Source: Streptomyces flavofungini (GTDB lineage Bacteria; Actinomycetota; Actinomycetes; Streptomycetales; Streptomycetaceae). Taken from it: a stretch of 64,000 nucleotides of DNA. Position numbers and translations under genes: made by a program. Under the pieces are notes generated by a model that saw only the letters and a list, made by a program, of their open reading frames with translations, was not told the DNA's origin and made no database searches. Positions 7,379 through 16,365 of the stretch are shown here, in pieces (position 1 is the first letter of the stretch; the number at the start of each line of letters is the position of its first letter). The stretch spans positions 8,962,001 through 9,026,000 of the forward strand of contig NZ_CP128846.1 in the NCBI RefSeq assembly GCF_030388665.1, written 5' to 3'.

Positions 7379-8572
7379 ATGACGTTGCGTACGGTACGAA
7401 CCACACTGACCACCCTGTTCGCGGCGGCCGCCATGGTCGCCGCAGCCGGGCTGAGCGCCCCGTCGGCGGCGGCCGAGGCATCCGCCGCACCGCTTCGGGG
7501 ACATGAAGCGACCCGGGCCGCCGTGCGGGCCGCGGTGAAGGCGGGAGTGCCCGGCGTCCTGGTGCGGGCGCACGACGCGCGCGGCACCTGGCGCGGCGCC
7601 GCGGGAGTCGCCGACCTCGGTACGGGGCGTCCGCCGCTCGCGGTCGACCGGTTCCGGGCGGGCAGCATCTCCAAGGTGTTCATCGCCACGGTCCTGCTCC
7701 AACTGGAGGCCGAGGGGAGGCTGAGCATGTCCGACACCGTGGAGGACTGGTTGCCCGGGTTGGTCCGCGGCCACGGCCACGACGGCCGCAAGGTGAGCCT
7801 CCGCCAACTCCTCAACCACACCAGCGGCATCTACGACTACACCGAGGACCCCGACCTGCACCTGCAGGGCAAGGTCTTCCTCGACCACCGCTACGACACC
7901 TGGCGGCCCGAACAGCTCGTGGCCCTCGCCATGCGCCACAAGCCCACGTTCGCCCCCGGCTCCGGCTGGAACTACACCACCACCGAGTACGTCATCGCCG
8001 CGATGGTCGTCGAACGGGCCACGGGCCGCAGCTACGCCTCCGAGGCCGAGCGGCGGATCTTCCGACCGCTCGGACTGCACGCCACCAGCCTGCCCGGCAC
8101 GGGCGTCCGGATCCCCGCGCCGAGCGGGCGGATGTACACGAGGTTCCCCGACGACCCGCAGCACACCGTCCACGACATCACCGAGTTCAACCCCTCCTGG
8201 GGCTGGTCCGCCGGCGAGATCATCACCAGCACCGGCGACCTCGACCGCTTCCTCACCGCCCTGATGCGCGGCGAACTCCTCCCCGAAGCACAGCTCGAGG
8301 AGATGACGACCACCGTCCCCGCACCCGACTTCGGCGACGGCCAGGACGACGGCCTCGGGATCTTCCGCGCCGAGCTGCCCTGCGGCAAGGTCGTCTGGGG
8401 ACACACCGGCTTCCTGCCCGGAGCGCAGTCCATGGCGTACACCACCCGCGACGGACGCCACCGCCTGGTCGTCAACTTCAACACCGACTGGGCGGGCGAC
8501 ACCGACGCGGCCGCCTCCGTACTCCTCGCCGAATTCTGCGGAACGACCCCTCCGGCCACCCTCACCCGGTGA
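7379..8572 (+). CDS. Secreted serine hydrolase, beta-lactamase/DD-carboxypeptidase class C fold
   Basis: The protein has 397 residues from ATG 7379, with GAGAGGGAGG upstream and a signal peptide (residues 1-32, AAA/AEA). The nucleophile motif SISK is at 96-99 and the third motif HTG at 342-344 (GHTGFLPG), both as in class C beta-lactamases and Streptomyces R61 DD-peptidase. The middle motif, usually YSN, reads YTT (199-201). The enzyme could be a D-Ala-D-Ala carboxypeptidase or an esterase of the same family acting outside the membrane. The altered middle motif argues against calling it a beta-lactamase. Confidence 0.85.
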   Translation: MTLRTVRTTLTTLFAAAAMVAAAGLSAPSAAAEASAAPLRGHEATRAAVRAAVKAGVPGVLVRAHDARGTWRGAAGVADLGTGRPPLAVDRFRAGSISKVFIATVLLQLEAEGRLSMSDTVEDWLPGLVRGHGHDGRKVSLRQLLNHTSGIYDYTEDPDLHLQGKVFLDHRYDTWRPEQLVALAMRHKPTFAPGSGWNYTTTEYVIAAMVVERATGRSYASEAERRIFRPLGLHATSLPGTGVRIPAPSGRMYTRFPDDPQHTVHDITEFNPSWGWSAGEIITSTGDLDRFLTALMRGELLPEAQLEEMTTTVPAPDFGDGQDDGLGIFRAELPCGKVVWGHTGFLPGAQSMAYTTRDGRHRLVVNFNTDWAGDTDAAASVLLAEFCGTTPPATLTR

Positions 8573-8643
8573 CAGCAGCAACCGCACCGCGCGGCTGTCC
8601 GTCCGGCGGGGCCTGACACGATGACGCGAGGGAACAGGTACGT

Positions 8644-8838
8644 CAGGCCGTCAGCCCAAGGTCACCGCTGGAGCCGCAGATCGGCTTCTCCCGCGCGGTG
8701 CGTTCGGGACCGTACGTCGCCGTCGCGGGAACGGCACCGATCGGGGACGACGGCTCCACCGTCGGCCCCGGCGACGTCTACACCCGGACCGTGCGGTGCC
8801 TGGACATCGCCGAGCGCGCGCTGCGGGAGGCGGGCTGA
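8644..8838 (+). pseudogene. RidA/YjgF family remnant, truncated
   Basis: In one frame the sequence encodes EPQIGFSRAVRSGPYVAVAG followed by TAPIGDDGSTVGPGDVYT and DIAERALREAG, then TGA at 8836. This is the N-terminal half of a RidA-family imine deaminase. No start codon or ribosome site in this frame precedes it, and the C-terminal half with the conserved Arg is missing. It is therefore a decayed fragment. Confidence 0.72.
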
Positions 8839-8910
8839 GCAGGGGGGGGAGTCCGGGGGCACGGGGAGCACCCGGAGTCCGGGGAACACGGGGACAGGGG
8901 CCACCCGTAC

Positions 8911-9081
8911 GTGCGGGTGACCACGTGGCCGTTGCCGCCGCCGGGCAGCAGTAGGCGTCTCGCGCCGAGGGCGCGGAGCACCGCCAGGGTGCCGGAGCCG
9001 GAGGTGGCCCTGTCCGACTTCGACGGGGACGGGGGCTGCGATCTCGCCGTCGGGGGCGAGCCAAGCCGCATGCCCGCCCCT
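8911..9081 (+). pseudogene. FG-GAP/VCBS repeat protein fragment
   Basis: This short frame includes VALSDFDGDGGCDLAVGG, the calcium-loop signature (DxDGDGxxDLxVG) of FG-GAP repeats in secreted beta-propeller proteins. No signal peptide, start or further repeats surround it. It directly follows the RidA remnant and looks like debris of a larger gene. The rest of 8839-9192 holds nothing recognisable. Confidence 0.5.
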
Positions 9082-9192
9082 GCGTGGCGCCACCCCGCGT
9101 CAGCCGACATGATCCGCCGGACAGGCTCTGGGGCCGCCCGGACGGGCGGGGGCCGGTCCCGGCAGGACGCCGCTGACCGGAGGCCTTGATGC

Positions 9193-9666
9193 CTACCGCG
9201 GCGGGCTCGACGCCGCCGCCCCCTCGACCTTCTTCACCACCGTGTCCTCCGGCCCGAGGAGACGCCCGTCGGCGGAACGGGCCTCCAGGGTGCGAAGCGG
9301 GCGGCCGTCGCGGAGGTCCACCAACTCCGAATGCGGTTCGCCGGACGCGAAGAAGTGGCTCTCGCCCCACTGCCGCAGCGCCACGATGACGGGGAAGAGG
9401 TCCAGCCCCTTCGGGGTGAGGACGTACTCGTGGTAGGCGCTGCCGTCGGACGCCGGTACGACGTCGAGGACGCCGCCCGCCACGAGGCCGCGCAAGCGGG
9501 TCGACAGGATGTTCTTCGCCACGCCCAGGCTGCGCTGGAACTCGCCGAAGCGCCTGCTGCCGTCGAAGGCGTCCCGCACGATCAGCAGCGACCACCAGTC
9601 GCCGATCGCGTCGACCGACCGGGCGACCGGACAGTCGCTCTCGTCCAAGCGGGTCCGTCTGACCAC
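9193..9666 (-). CDS. HxlR family transcriptional regulator
   Basis: The protein has 157 residues from ATG 9666. CPVARSVDAIGDWWSLLIVR near residue 12 is the HxlR signature: a conserved Cys, then a winged helix with the WWSLLIVRDAFDG segment. The wing and dimer region follow (RLRGLVAGGVLDVV). HxlR proteins are dimeric repressors or activators, often sensing aldehydes, quinones or thiol stress through the N-terminal Cys. It is divergent from an MFS exporter with a long inverted repeat between, so the exporter is the likely target. Confidence 0.9.
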   Translation of the reverse strand: MVRRTRLDESDCPVARSVDAIGDWWSLLIVRDAFDGSRRFGEFQRSLGVAKNILSTRLRGLVAGGVLDVVPASDGSAYHEYVLTPKGLDLFPVIVALRQWGESHFFASGEPHSELVDLRDGRPLRTLEARSADGRLLGPEDTVVKKVEGAAASSPPR

Positions 9667-9690
9667 GGCGGTCTCCCTCCACGAGCTGAT

Positions 9691-9747
9691 GGTTGCAACA
9701 TGCTACCAGTCGGGGCTACGTTTCCTGCCTGGTAGCAACATGCAACC
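9691..9747. promoter_or_regulatory. HxlR operator: two inverted 19-bp arms
   Basis: GGTTGCAACATGCTACCAG (9691-9709) and CTGGTAGCAACATGCAACC (9729-9747) are inverted repeats separated by 19 bp, differing only at the central ACA/TGT positions. Each arm is itself nearly palindromic (GTTGCAACATGCTAC). The pair occupies the whole space between the HxlR start (9666) and the MFS GTG (9768), as expected for control of both promoters. Confidence 0.8.
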
Positions 9748-9767
9748 ACCAATCGGAAAGGTGTGCC

Positions 9768-11063
9768 GTGACCTCCTGCGACGAAACGACCCGGGTCGGC
9801 GACGCGACTGGGGACCCCGAGGTGACCCGCGGCCCCGGGGTGGCCCGGGACCCCGAGGCGCCCCGGGCCGACGAGGCGACCGGGCGGGCCCCGGCGCCCG
9901 CGCTCTCCCGCCGCACCACCCTGCTCTTCGCCCTCGCCGGGGCGGTGGCGGTCGCCAACGTCTACTTCGCCCAACCGCTCCTGGCCACCCTGAGCGCGGA
10001 CTTCGGAATCAGCGAGGGCGCCGTCGGGGCCATCGTCACCCTGACGCAGATCGGCTACGGCCTCGGCCTGTTCTTCATCGTGCCCCTCGGTGACCTGCTC
10101 GACAGAAAGCGCCTCATCCTCGTCCAACTCGTCCTGCTGGCGCTGGCATTGACCGTGGTCGGCGTCTCGGGAACGGCGTCGGTCCTGCTCATCGGCATGA
10201 GCCTGATGGGCTTCCTCGCGGTCGTGACCCAGTCCCTCGTGGTCTTCGCCGCGTCGCTGGCCGGACCGGCCCAACGCGGGCGCGTGGTCGGCCTGGTGAC
10301 CAGCGGCGTGGTCATCGGCATCCTGCTCGCCCGCACGGCCTCCGGGCTCCTGGCCGACCTCGCGAGCTGGCGGGCGGTCTACCTCGCGTCGGCGGCGCTC
10401 ACTCTCGTCCTCACCCTGGCCCTGCACCACGAGCTCCCGCACCGGACCACGCCCCGTCCGGACCTCGACTACGGCCGGCTGCTCGCCTCGACGGTCAGCC
10501 TCTTCACCCGGGAACGCGTCTTCCGCGACCGCGCCCTGCTGGCCCTCCTCGTCTTCGCCGCCTTCAGCACGCTGTGGAGCTGTGTCGCCCTGCCGCTGAG
10601 CGAGCCTCCCCAGTCGCTGACGCACACCGCGATCGGCGCCTTCGGGCTCGTCGGGGCGGCGGGCGCCCTCGCCGCCGCCCCGGCCGGGCGCCTGCACGAC
10701 CGCGGCTTCGCCCAGCGCACCACCGGCACAGCCCTCGCCCTCCTCGTCGCCTCCTGGCTGCCCTTGGCCTTCACCCGTGAGTCACTGTGGGCCCTGGCCG
10801 TCGGCGCCATCGTCCTCGACCTCGCCGTCCAGGCCGTCCACGTCACCAACCAGAGCCTGATCTACGGCCTCCGCCCCGACGCGGGCGGCCGACTCATCGG
10901 CGGCTACATGGTCTTCTACTCCATCGGCAGCGCCACAGGAGCACTCGCCTCGACCACGGTCTACGCGGCCGCCGGATGGGGAGCCGTCTGCGTGCTGGGC
11001 GCCGCGATCAGCGCCGCGGCCCTCGTCCTGTGGGCGGCGACCCGGCACAGGGCGCGGGCCTGA
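9768..11063 (+). CDS. MFS transporter (drug/metabolite efflux)
   Basis: The protein has 431 residues from GTG 9768 with GGAAAGG upstream; a longer in-frame start at 9693 would overlap the operator. After a 50-residue polar N-terminus there are about 12 hydrophobic helices, with the MFS motif A region GDLLDRKRL between helices 2 and 3. The family is proton-coupled and this type usually exports drugs or metabolites across the cytoplasmic membrane. The divergent HxlR gene suggests ligand-induced efflux. The substrate is unknown. Confidence 0.85.
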   Translation: MTSCDETTRVGDATGDPEVTRGPGVARDPEAPRADEATGRAPAPALSRRTTLLFALAGAVAVANVYFAQPLLATLSADFGISEGAVGAIVTLTQIGYGLGLFFIVPLGDLLDRKRLILVQLVLLALALTVVGVSGTASVLLIGMSLMGFLAVVTQSLVVFAASLAGPAQRGRVVGLVTSGVVIGILLARTASGLLADLASWRAVYLASAALTLVLTLALHHELPHRTTPRPDLDYGRLLASTVSLFTRERVFRDRALLALLVFAAFSTLWSCVALPLSEPPQSLTHTAIGAFGLVGAAGALAAAPAGRLHDRGFAQRTTGTALALLVASWLPLAFTRESLWALAVGAIVLDLAVQAVHVTNQSLIYGLRPDAGGRLIGGYMVFYSIGSATGALASTTVYAAAGWGAVCVLGAAISAAALVLWAATRHRARA

Positions 11064-11283
11064 ACGACCGGGGGTCCGGGACGGGGAGCGCACTGCCACG
11101 GTCACGGGCCGACCAGTCACTTTGTGTTATCCTCAACCGTTTGTACGGTGCCGAGGCGAACGGATTCCGCAGGTCAGGGTCAGGCTACTGACCGCGGTGG
11201 TGGCCGCTCACTCCTTACTCCTCGCTCCCCGTTCCATTCCTGCCGGGCCTTCCTCGGTACGTCCCTCATACGGAAGGCTCGTC

Positions 11284-12780
11284 ATGAACCACCCGGACCA
11301 CCCGGACCGCGCTGACCACAAGGACCGCCCGCAGCGCCAGGCCGACCCGGGCCGCCCCGGCACCCCGCACAGCGCCCCCGCCGAGCCGGAGGCCGCCGCC
11401 CCCGCCGCGCCCCCGGTGACCTCCTTCGCCGACCTGGACCTGCCCGCCCCGGTGCTGCGCGCGCTCGAGGAGCGCGGCGTGAGCGAGCCCTTCCCCATCC
11501 AGGCGGCCACGCTGCCCAACGCCCTCGCCGGACGCGATGTCCTGGGGCGCGGCCGCACCGGGTCGGGCAAGACGCTCGCCTTCGGCCTGCCCCTCCTCGT
11601 ACGGACGGCCGGGCGGCGCGCGGACGCGAAGCAGCCCCTCGCCCTGGTCCTGGTGCCCACGCGGGAGCTGGCCCAGCAGGTCACCGAAGCGCTGACGCCG
11701 TACGCCGAGGCGCTGCGACTGCGGATGGCCACCGTCGTCGGCGGCATGTCGATCGGCCGTCAGGCGGCCGCGCTGCGCGAGGGGGCCGAGGTCGTCGTCG
11801 CCACCCCCGGCCGCCTGCACGACCTGATCGAGCGCAAGGCCTGCCGCCTGGGCCGGGTGCGGATCACCGTCCTCGACGAGGCCGACCAGATGTGCGACAT
11901 GGGCTTCCTGCCACAGGTCACCGAGGCGCTCGACCAGGTGCACCCCGACGGCCAGCGCATGCTGTTCTCGGCCACCCTCGACCGCGACGTCGACCACCTG
12001 GTCCTCAGCTACCTCCACGACCCCACCGTCCACTCGGTCGACCCGGCCGCGGGCGCCGTCACGACGATGGACCACCACGTCCTGGTCGTGCACGGCCCCG
12101 ACCGGTACGCCGTCGCCACGGAGATCGCCGCCCGCGACGGCCGCGTCCTGCTGTTCCTCGACACCAAGCACGGCGTCGACCAGCTCACCCGGCACCTGCG
12201 GGCCAGCGGCGTGCACGCGGCGGCCCTGCACAGCGGCAAGTCCCAGCCGCAGCGCACCCGGACCCTCGCGCAGTTCAAGAACGGCCAGATCACCGTCCTC
12301 GTGGCGACCAACGTCGCGGCCCGGGGCCTGCACGTCGACGACCTCGACCTCGTGGTCAACGTCGACCCGCCCACCGACCCCAAGGACTACGTGCACCGCG
12401 CGGGCCGCACCGCCCGGGCCGGCGAGCGCGGCAGCGTCGTCACCCTCGTCCTGTCGGGCCAGCGCCGCGAGATGAGCAAGCTGATGGCCGAGGCGGGCAT
12501 CCGGGCCAAGACCACCAAGGTCCGCTCGGGCGAGGCCGAATTGAGCCGCATCACCGGAGCCAAGGCCCCCTCCGGCACCCCGCTCGACGGCGGGGTGGCC
12601 GCGCCCCGGCCCAAGAACACCAACCTGCCCTTCCGCGGCCTCGGCACCAGCAAGGACACCTCGCGCGGCACCGGAGGCGGCGGCACGGGAGGCAAGGGCG
12701 GCCGGAAGTCCGGCAAGTCCAGCGAGGCCCGCAAGCTCGCCGAGGCCCGCAAGGCGGCCCGGGTGCGCCGCGGCGGCTGA
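11284..12780 (+). CDS. DEAD-box ATP-dependent RNA helicase
   Basis: The protein has 498 residues from ATG 11284, with GGAAGG upstream. Motifs in order are: Q-motif region FPIQAATLP (about 70-78), Walker A GRTGSGKT (90-97), PTRELA (125-130), TPGR (174-177), DEAD (198-201), SAT (229-231) and HRAGRTARAG near residue 375. The C-terminal 70 residues are basic and Gly-rich (GGGGTGGKGG), probably an RNA-binding tail. Such helicases remodel structured RNA and assist ribosome biogenesis or cold growth. About 160 bp of leader with an AT-richer start (near 11120-11150) precedes it. Confidence 0.93.
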   Translation: MNHPDHPDRADHKDRPQRQADPGRPGTPHSAPAEPEAAAPAAPPVTSFADLDLPAPVLRALEERGVSEPFPIQAATLPNALAGRDVLGRGRTGSGKTLAFGLPLLVRTAGRRADAKQPLALVLVPTRELAQQVTEALTPYAEALRLRMATVVGGMSIGRQAAALREGAEVVVATPGRLHDLIERKACRLGRVRITVLDEADQMCDMGFLPQVTEALDQVHPDGQRMLFSATLDRDVDHLVLSYLHDPTVHSVDPAAGAVTTMDHHVLVVHGPDRYAVATEIAARDGRVLLFLDTKHGVDQLTRHLRASGVHAAALHSGKSQPQRTRTLAQFKNGQITVLVATNVAARGLHVDDLDLVVNVDPPTDPKDYVHRAGRTARAGERGSVVTLVLSGQRREMSKLMAEAGIRAKTTKVRSGEAELSRITGAKAPSGTPLDGGVAAPRPKNTNLPFRGLGTSKDTSRGTGGGGTGGKGGRKSGKSSEARKLAEARKAARVRRGG

Positions 12781-13019
12781 CCCGCCCGCACCAGGACTTC
12801 GGCAGGCATGCGACAGGACTTCGGTACGCGCTCCGCACGCCTGCGGGCGGAGCGAGCCCACGACCGGTGAGCGAACGCCCTGCCCCGTTCGCGCCATCCC
12901 CCTGACACCAGGGGCGAGTTCACGGCGTACGAGCGGCCGCGTCCCGGCTGTCCGAAAGGGCACCTTGCGGGGCGCCCCGGCCGCTTAGTCCGCTGATCAA
13001 GCGGCTAGCCTCCGTACGC

Positions 13020-13754
13020 ATGACCGATCTTCAAATTCCTGACCAACTTGCGGACAAGGGCGCGAGACCCCCGGCCCGCCGTGTCCTGTGGTGCGCCGCG
13101 GGCGCCACCGCGGCGCTGCTCGTCGCCGACCTCGGTACGCGTGCGTACAACCACTACGACTCCATACCGGCCATCCGCAAGTTGGTGAACGTCGACGTCG
13201 AGGCCAACCTGGCCACCTGGTGGAACAGCACGCTGCTGTTGGCCGTGGCTGGCGTCGCCCTGCTTGCCGCGCTGCTCAGTGGACCCGACACGCGCCCAGG
13301 GCGGCTGTCCTGGCTGGGCCTCGCCGCCGCGACCGCGCTGCTCAGCGTCGACGAATCGGTCTCGCTGCACGAACGCCTCGGCGAGGTCGGCCAGTCGTGG
13401 AAGGAGTGGGCCGGGGGATCGCTGCCCACGCACGCCTGGGTGCTGCCCGGCGCGCTGCTCGCGGTGACGGGCACCGTGATCGCCGTGCTGTGGGCACGCA
13501 AGCTCCCACGTGACCTGCGGAACGGGATCCTTGCCGCACTGGGGGTGTATCTGGGCGGGGCGCTCGTGACCGAGGCGTTCAACGGCTGGGCGCTGGAGAA
13601 CGGCCACCGCACCGTGCTCATGCTGGGAACGCTCGTCGAGGAGGGCCTTGAGATGAGCGGCTGCATCGTCGCCCTCGCCGCCCTCAGCCGGTATGTGATC
13701 TTCGAGCGTGACCCGGCGTCAGGGCGCGCCACGGTGAGGCTTCGGGACAACTAG
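13020..13754 (+). CDS. Multi-pass membrane protein of unknown function
   Basis: The protein has 244 residues from ATG 13020; no strong ribosome site is present, so translation could be leaderless. About six hydrophobic segments are visible, starting near residues 25-40, 65-85, 97-110, 140-160, 170-190 and 210-228. Conserved-looking polar residues sit inside or beside membranes: SVDESVSLHE (about 110-119) and LVEEGLEM (about 203-210). Acidic and His residues within membranes suggest a metal- or proton-linked role, but no family is recognised. Confidence 0.68.
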   Translation: MTDLQIPDQLADKGARPPARRVLWCAAGATAALLVADLGTRAYNHYDSIPAIRKLVNVDVEANLATWWNSTLLLAVAGVALLAALLSGPDTRPGRLSWLGLAAATALLSVDESVSLHERLGEVGQSWKEWAGGSLPTHAWVLPGALLAVTGTVIAVLWARKLPRDLRNGILAALGVYLGGALVTEAFNGWALENGHRTVLMLGTLVEEGLEMSGCIVALAALSRYVIFERDPASGRATVRLRDN

Positions 13755-13814
13755 GGCGGACGGCCAGGGGGCTGTGTCCGGGCCTTGGACGGCGGTGGGG
13801 GCGGCCCCGGATCC

Positions 13815-14696
13815 TCAACAACGGTGGGAGTCGAGCCATTCGTCGCCGTTCCACAGGACGGGCATCGCCCCGACCGGATCGAACCGGATGCCGGGGTCGT
13901 CGCTGTGGACCAGGGCGAAGAAGCGGCGCCGCCCCACCGCCGCACGGCGGGCCAGGACGGCGATGACGTCGAGCAGGCTGTGGGCGTCTTCGGGGCACGC
14001 GGCGGCGAAGCGGTCGTAGCCGGTGAAGGACAGGACCAGTCCGGCGCCCGCGGGGGAGTCGTCGTAGGAGCCGGAGAGGGCCACGTCGCCCAGGCAGTCG
14101 TTCAGGGCGGACAGGTTGTGGCCGTAACAGGAGGGGAACCGCAGGGCCGCGGCCAGGCCCTGGTGCATGTGCCGGGCGGACGTCCAGCCGTCGGCCGGGA
14201 TGCGGACGACGCGGAAGCCGTGGTCCTCGAGCCGCTGGACGGCTTCGTCGAGAAGCCCGCGCCGCCAGAAGAGCGTGACGAACGTGCTGATCGTGTACGG
14301 GAGGTCGGGGCGCCGCGCCCTCAGGTCGTCCGGCGTGGGCGTCCGCGCCGGGTCGGCCTTGAAGGCGTCCAGGAGCCGGAAGAACTCGTCGACCGGCGTC
14401 GAACCGGCCGGTGTGCGGCGTTCGATCTCCGCGGCCCAGGTGAGGGAACTTTCCGTCCCGTAGTGCCCGCGGAGCCAGTCGGTGAAGTCCTCCTCGGGCC
14501 AGAAGGCGAAGGGCTCGCTCCCGGCGTGCACGGCGAGCGCCAGGCGGTACCCGGCGAGGAGGGACTGCAGGTGCTGAAGCGAGCCGCCAGGCAGCCACGC
14601 ACCGGGCCGCAGTCGGATCTGCTCCAGGACGTCGTACACGTCGGAGCACCCCCGCATGGGGCCGAGGGCGTCGACGGGGCTGTGGTCGGTCGGCAT
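13815..14696 (-). CDS. Barstar-like RNase-inhibitor domain protein, putative immunity protein
   Basis: The protein has 293 residues from ATG 14696. The C-terminal half (about 170-265: GFRVVRIPADGWTSARHMHQ, FPSCYGHNLSALNDCLGDV) matches the barstar fold, which neutralises barnase-type RNases by an acidic helix. The N-terminal half (PFAFWPEEDFTDWLRGHYG region) resembles a separate Streptomyces domain without an obvious fold. No cognate RNase toxin lies nearby. It may be an orphan immunity gene protecting against neighbours' toxins, or a regulator of an intracellular RNase. Confidence 0.75.
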   Translation of the reverse strand: MPTDHSPVDALGPMRGCSDVYDVLEQIRLRPGAWLPGGSLQHLQSLLAGYRLALAVHAGSEPFAFWPEEDFTDWLRGHYGTESSLTWAAEIERRTPAGSTPVDEFFRLLDAFKADPARTPTPDDLRARRPDLPYTISTFVTLFWRRGLLDEAVQRLEDHGFRVVRIPADGWTSARHMHQGLAAALRFPSCYGHNLSALNDCLGDVALSGSYDDSPAGAGLVLSFTGYDRFAAACPEDAHSLLDVIAVLARRAAVGRRRFFALVHSDDPGIRFDPVGAMPVLWNGDEWLDSHRC

Positions 14697-14704
14697 GGGG
14701 CCAG

Positions 14705-16224
14705 CCTACGGAAGCGGATCTTCGCGCCTTGCGGCAGCCGTGGCCCGGGGGCAGCACAGCCGAGCGCTGGGGCGGGCACCCCTCGGCGCCTCGCTGCGCC
14801 GTCGAGGATCGCGGCCACGGTGAGTCGGCCGGCGCCCTGCCCCGCGCCGGGCGGGCTCGCCAACCACAGCGCGGAGCCGGTGGGGCGCGGAGAGGCGAGG
14901 CCATGGCAGGACAGGTGGACCACGGACACCGGTGACGGACCGCCGGGCAGTACGGCGAGCAGCTCCTCCGGCATGCCCTCGGCGTCTCGGGGCTCGCCAG
15001 TGGCGACGAACTCGCCGTAACGGAGCGCCTCGGGGGAGCAGACGGAGCACAGGGCTGCCGTCTCCACCTCGGCCCAGGGCAAGGTCAGTTCCGGGTCGGC
15101 GACGAGGACCTGCCGCCCGGCGGCAGGAGGCATCCGGCTCCGGTATCGCTCCAGGGGCGGGCCGCACGGGGCCATCAGCTCGGGCAGGGGACGTGCGGTC
15201 GGGCCTGTGCCCGGGCGAAGGATCAAGGCGTAGCCGGGGAGCGGGCCGTCAGGCAGGCGCGTGCCGGGCACCAGGTAGACCAAGGCGTCGGTGCCCGTGG
15301 CGGCGAGGCCGGAGGCCAACTTGGTCACATCCGCCGCCCCCGCCAACTGATGGGCGTTCGGGGTGTTCTGAGCTCCCAGGCCGGCGCCCGGCGCCCTCAG
15401 CGCCTTGCGCCGCAGACCGCCGGGGACCGGCGGATCATCGATCGGCAGCGGTGCTGGATCCTCCGCGGGCGCGGGTGCCGGCTCCCCGAAGGGTGCGTCT
15501 GGTGCGTCCTCGGGCGGCAAGGGCGGCGGAATTCCGTCCGTCCCGAGCCGGGGCTGGTCGGCGGGGGCCTGGGCGCGCCACTGCCGGGCCGACTCGGGGT
15601 CGCCTGCGGCGTCGAGGAGCTCGGGGACGCCCCGGGACACGGCAGCGGCTTGAAGCACAGGGCACGCCCCTTCTCCAGGTCGGCCACCGCGTCGGCGGGA
15701 CGCTGGGCGCTGACGGCGACGAACGCCAGCCGCCGCGCCAGTACGGCACCGCTGAGGGCCGCCGACAACCCGTGGTCGGACCCGGCCTGGAGCAGCACGT
15801 CGGCGGCCAGTTCGCCCAGCGCCTCGCGGGTGAACGCCACGAACGCCCTCGCGTCCGCGTCGGCATGGGGGCCGCCCTGCGCGGCACGCCCGATGCGGGC
15901 TTCGGCCAGCTTCGCCAGGACGTCCGCGCGGCGTGTTCTGCCGCGCTCCGCGACGAGGAGCACGCGGGCCCGGGTCAGCTCGGTGATGGCCTCGTCCAGC
16001 TGTGCCGGTGTGCCCTCGCCGCCCCGCACGGCGAGGAACAGCCGCAGGCCGAGCGTGGCGCGCAGGTGGTACTCCTGCTCGTAGTACGTCTCCGGACGTG
16101 CGAGGTCCCGACGGATCTCGGCAATCGTGAGTCCCAGCGCGTTCGGCTCCGAGCTCTCGGGCACACCGCTCAGCGGGTCGGTGATGTGCCCTGCCGGCGG
16201 CGGCCGCGGTCGCGCCTCGTCCAC
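14705..16224 (-). pseudogene. TPR-CHAT domain protein, frameshifted and truncated
   Basis: From GTG 16224 one frame encodes TPR-like helices (RATLGLRLFLAVRGGEGTP, VLARRLAFVAVSAQRPADA, DAVADLEKGRAL). Near 15655 similarity jumps to another frame (VLQAAAVSRGVPELL), as if one G were lost from GCCCTGGTGCTTCAA. The second frame carries a CHAT caspase-like region with SVVHLSCHGLASPRPTGSAL containing the catalytic His motif. The later catalytic Cys block (LSAC-type) is missing because the frame runs into the start of the next gene. CHAT proteases act in bacterial immunity-like systems; this copy should be inactive unless the frameshift is a sequencing error. Confidence 0.75.
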
Positions 16225-16365
16225 TTCCTCCGAGGCCGGCGGCGCACCGCCCGGGCCGTCCAGCAGCCGTCGGATGTACCCTGCACGTTTCTGCCCCTGG
16301 TCCGCACAGCCGATCTGCCCAGCGCGGCAGCACGGCCCATCCGCACAGCCGAGAGGTCAGCACCG

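Noticed and set aside
6146..8587. Long minus-strand ORF over the serine hydrolase
   Set aside because: Low-complexity Arg/Gly/Pro sequence with no domain; the plus-strand serine hydrolase has a signal peptide and catalytic motifs.
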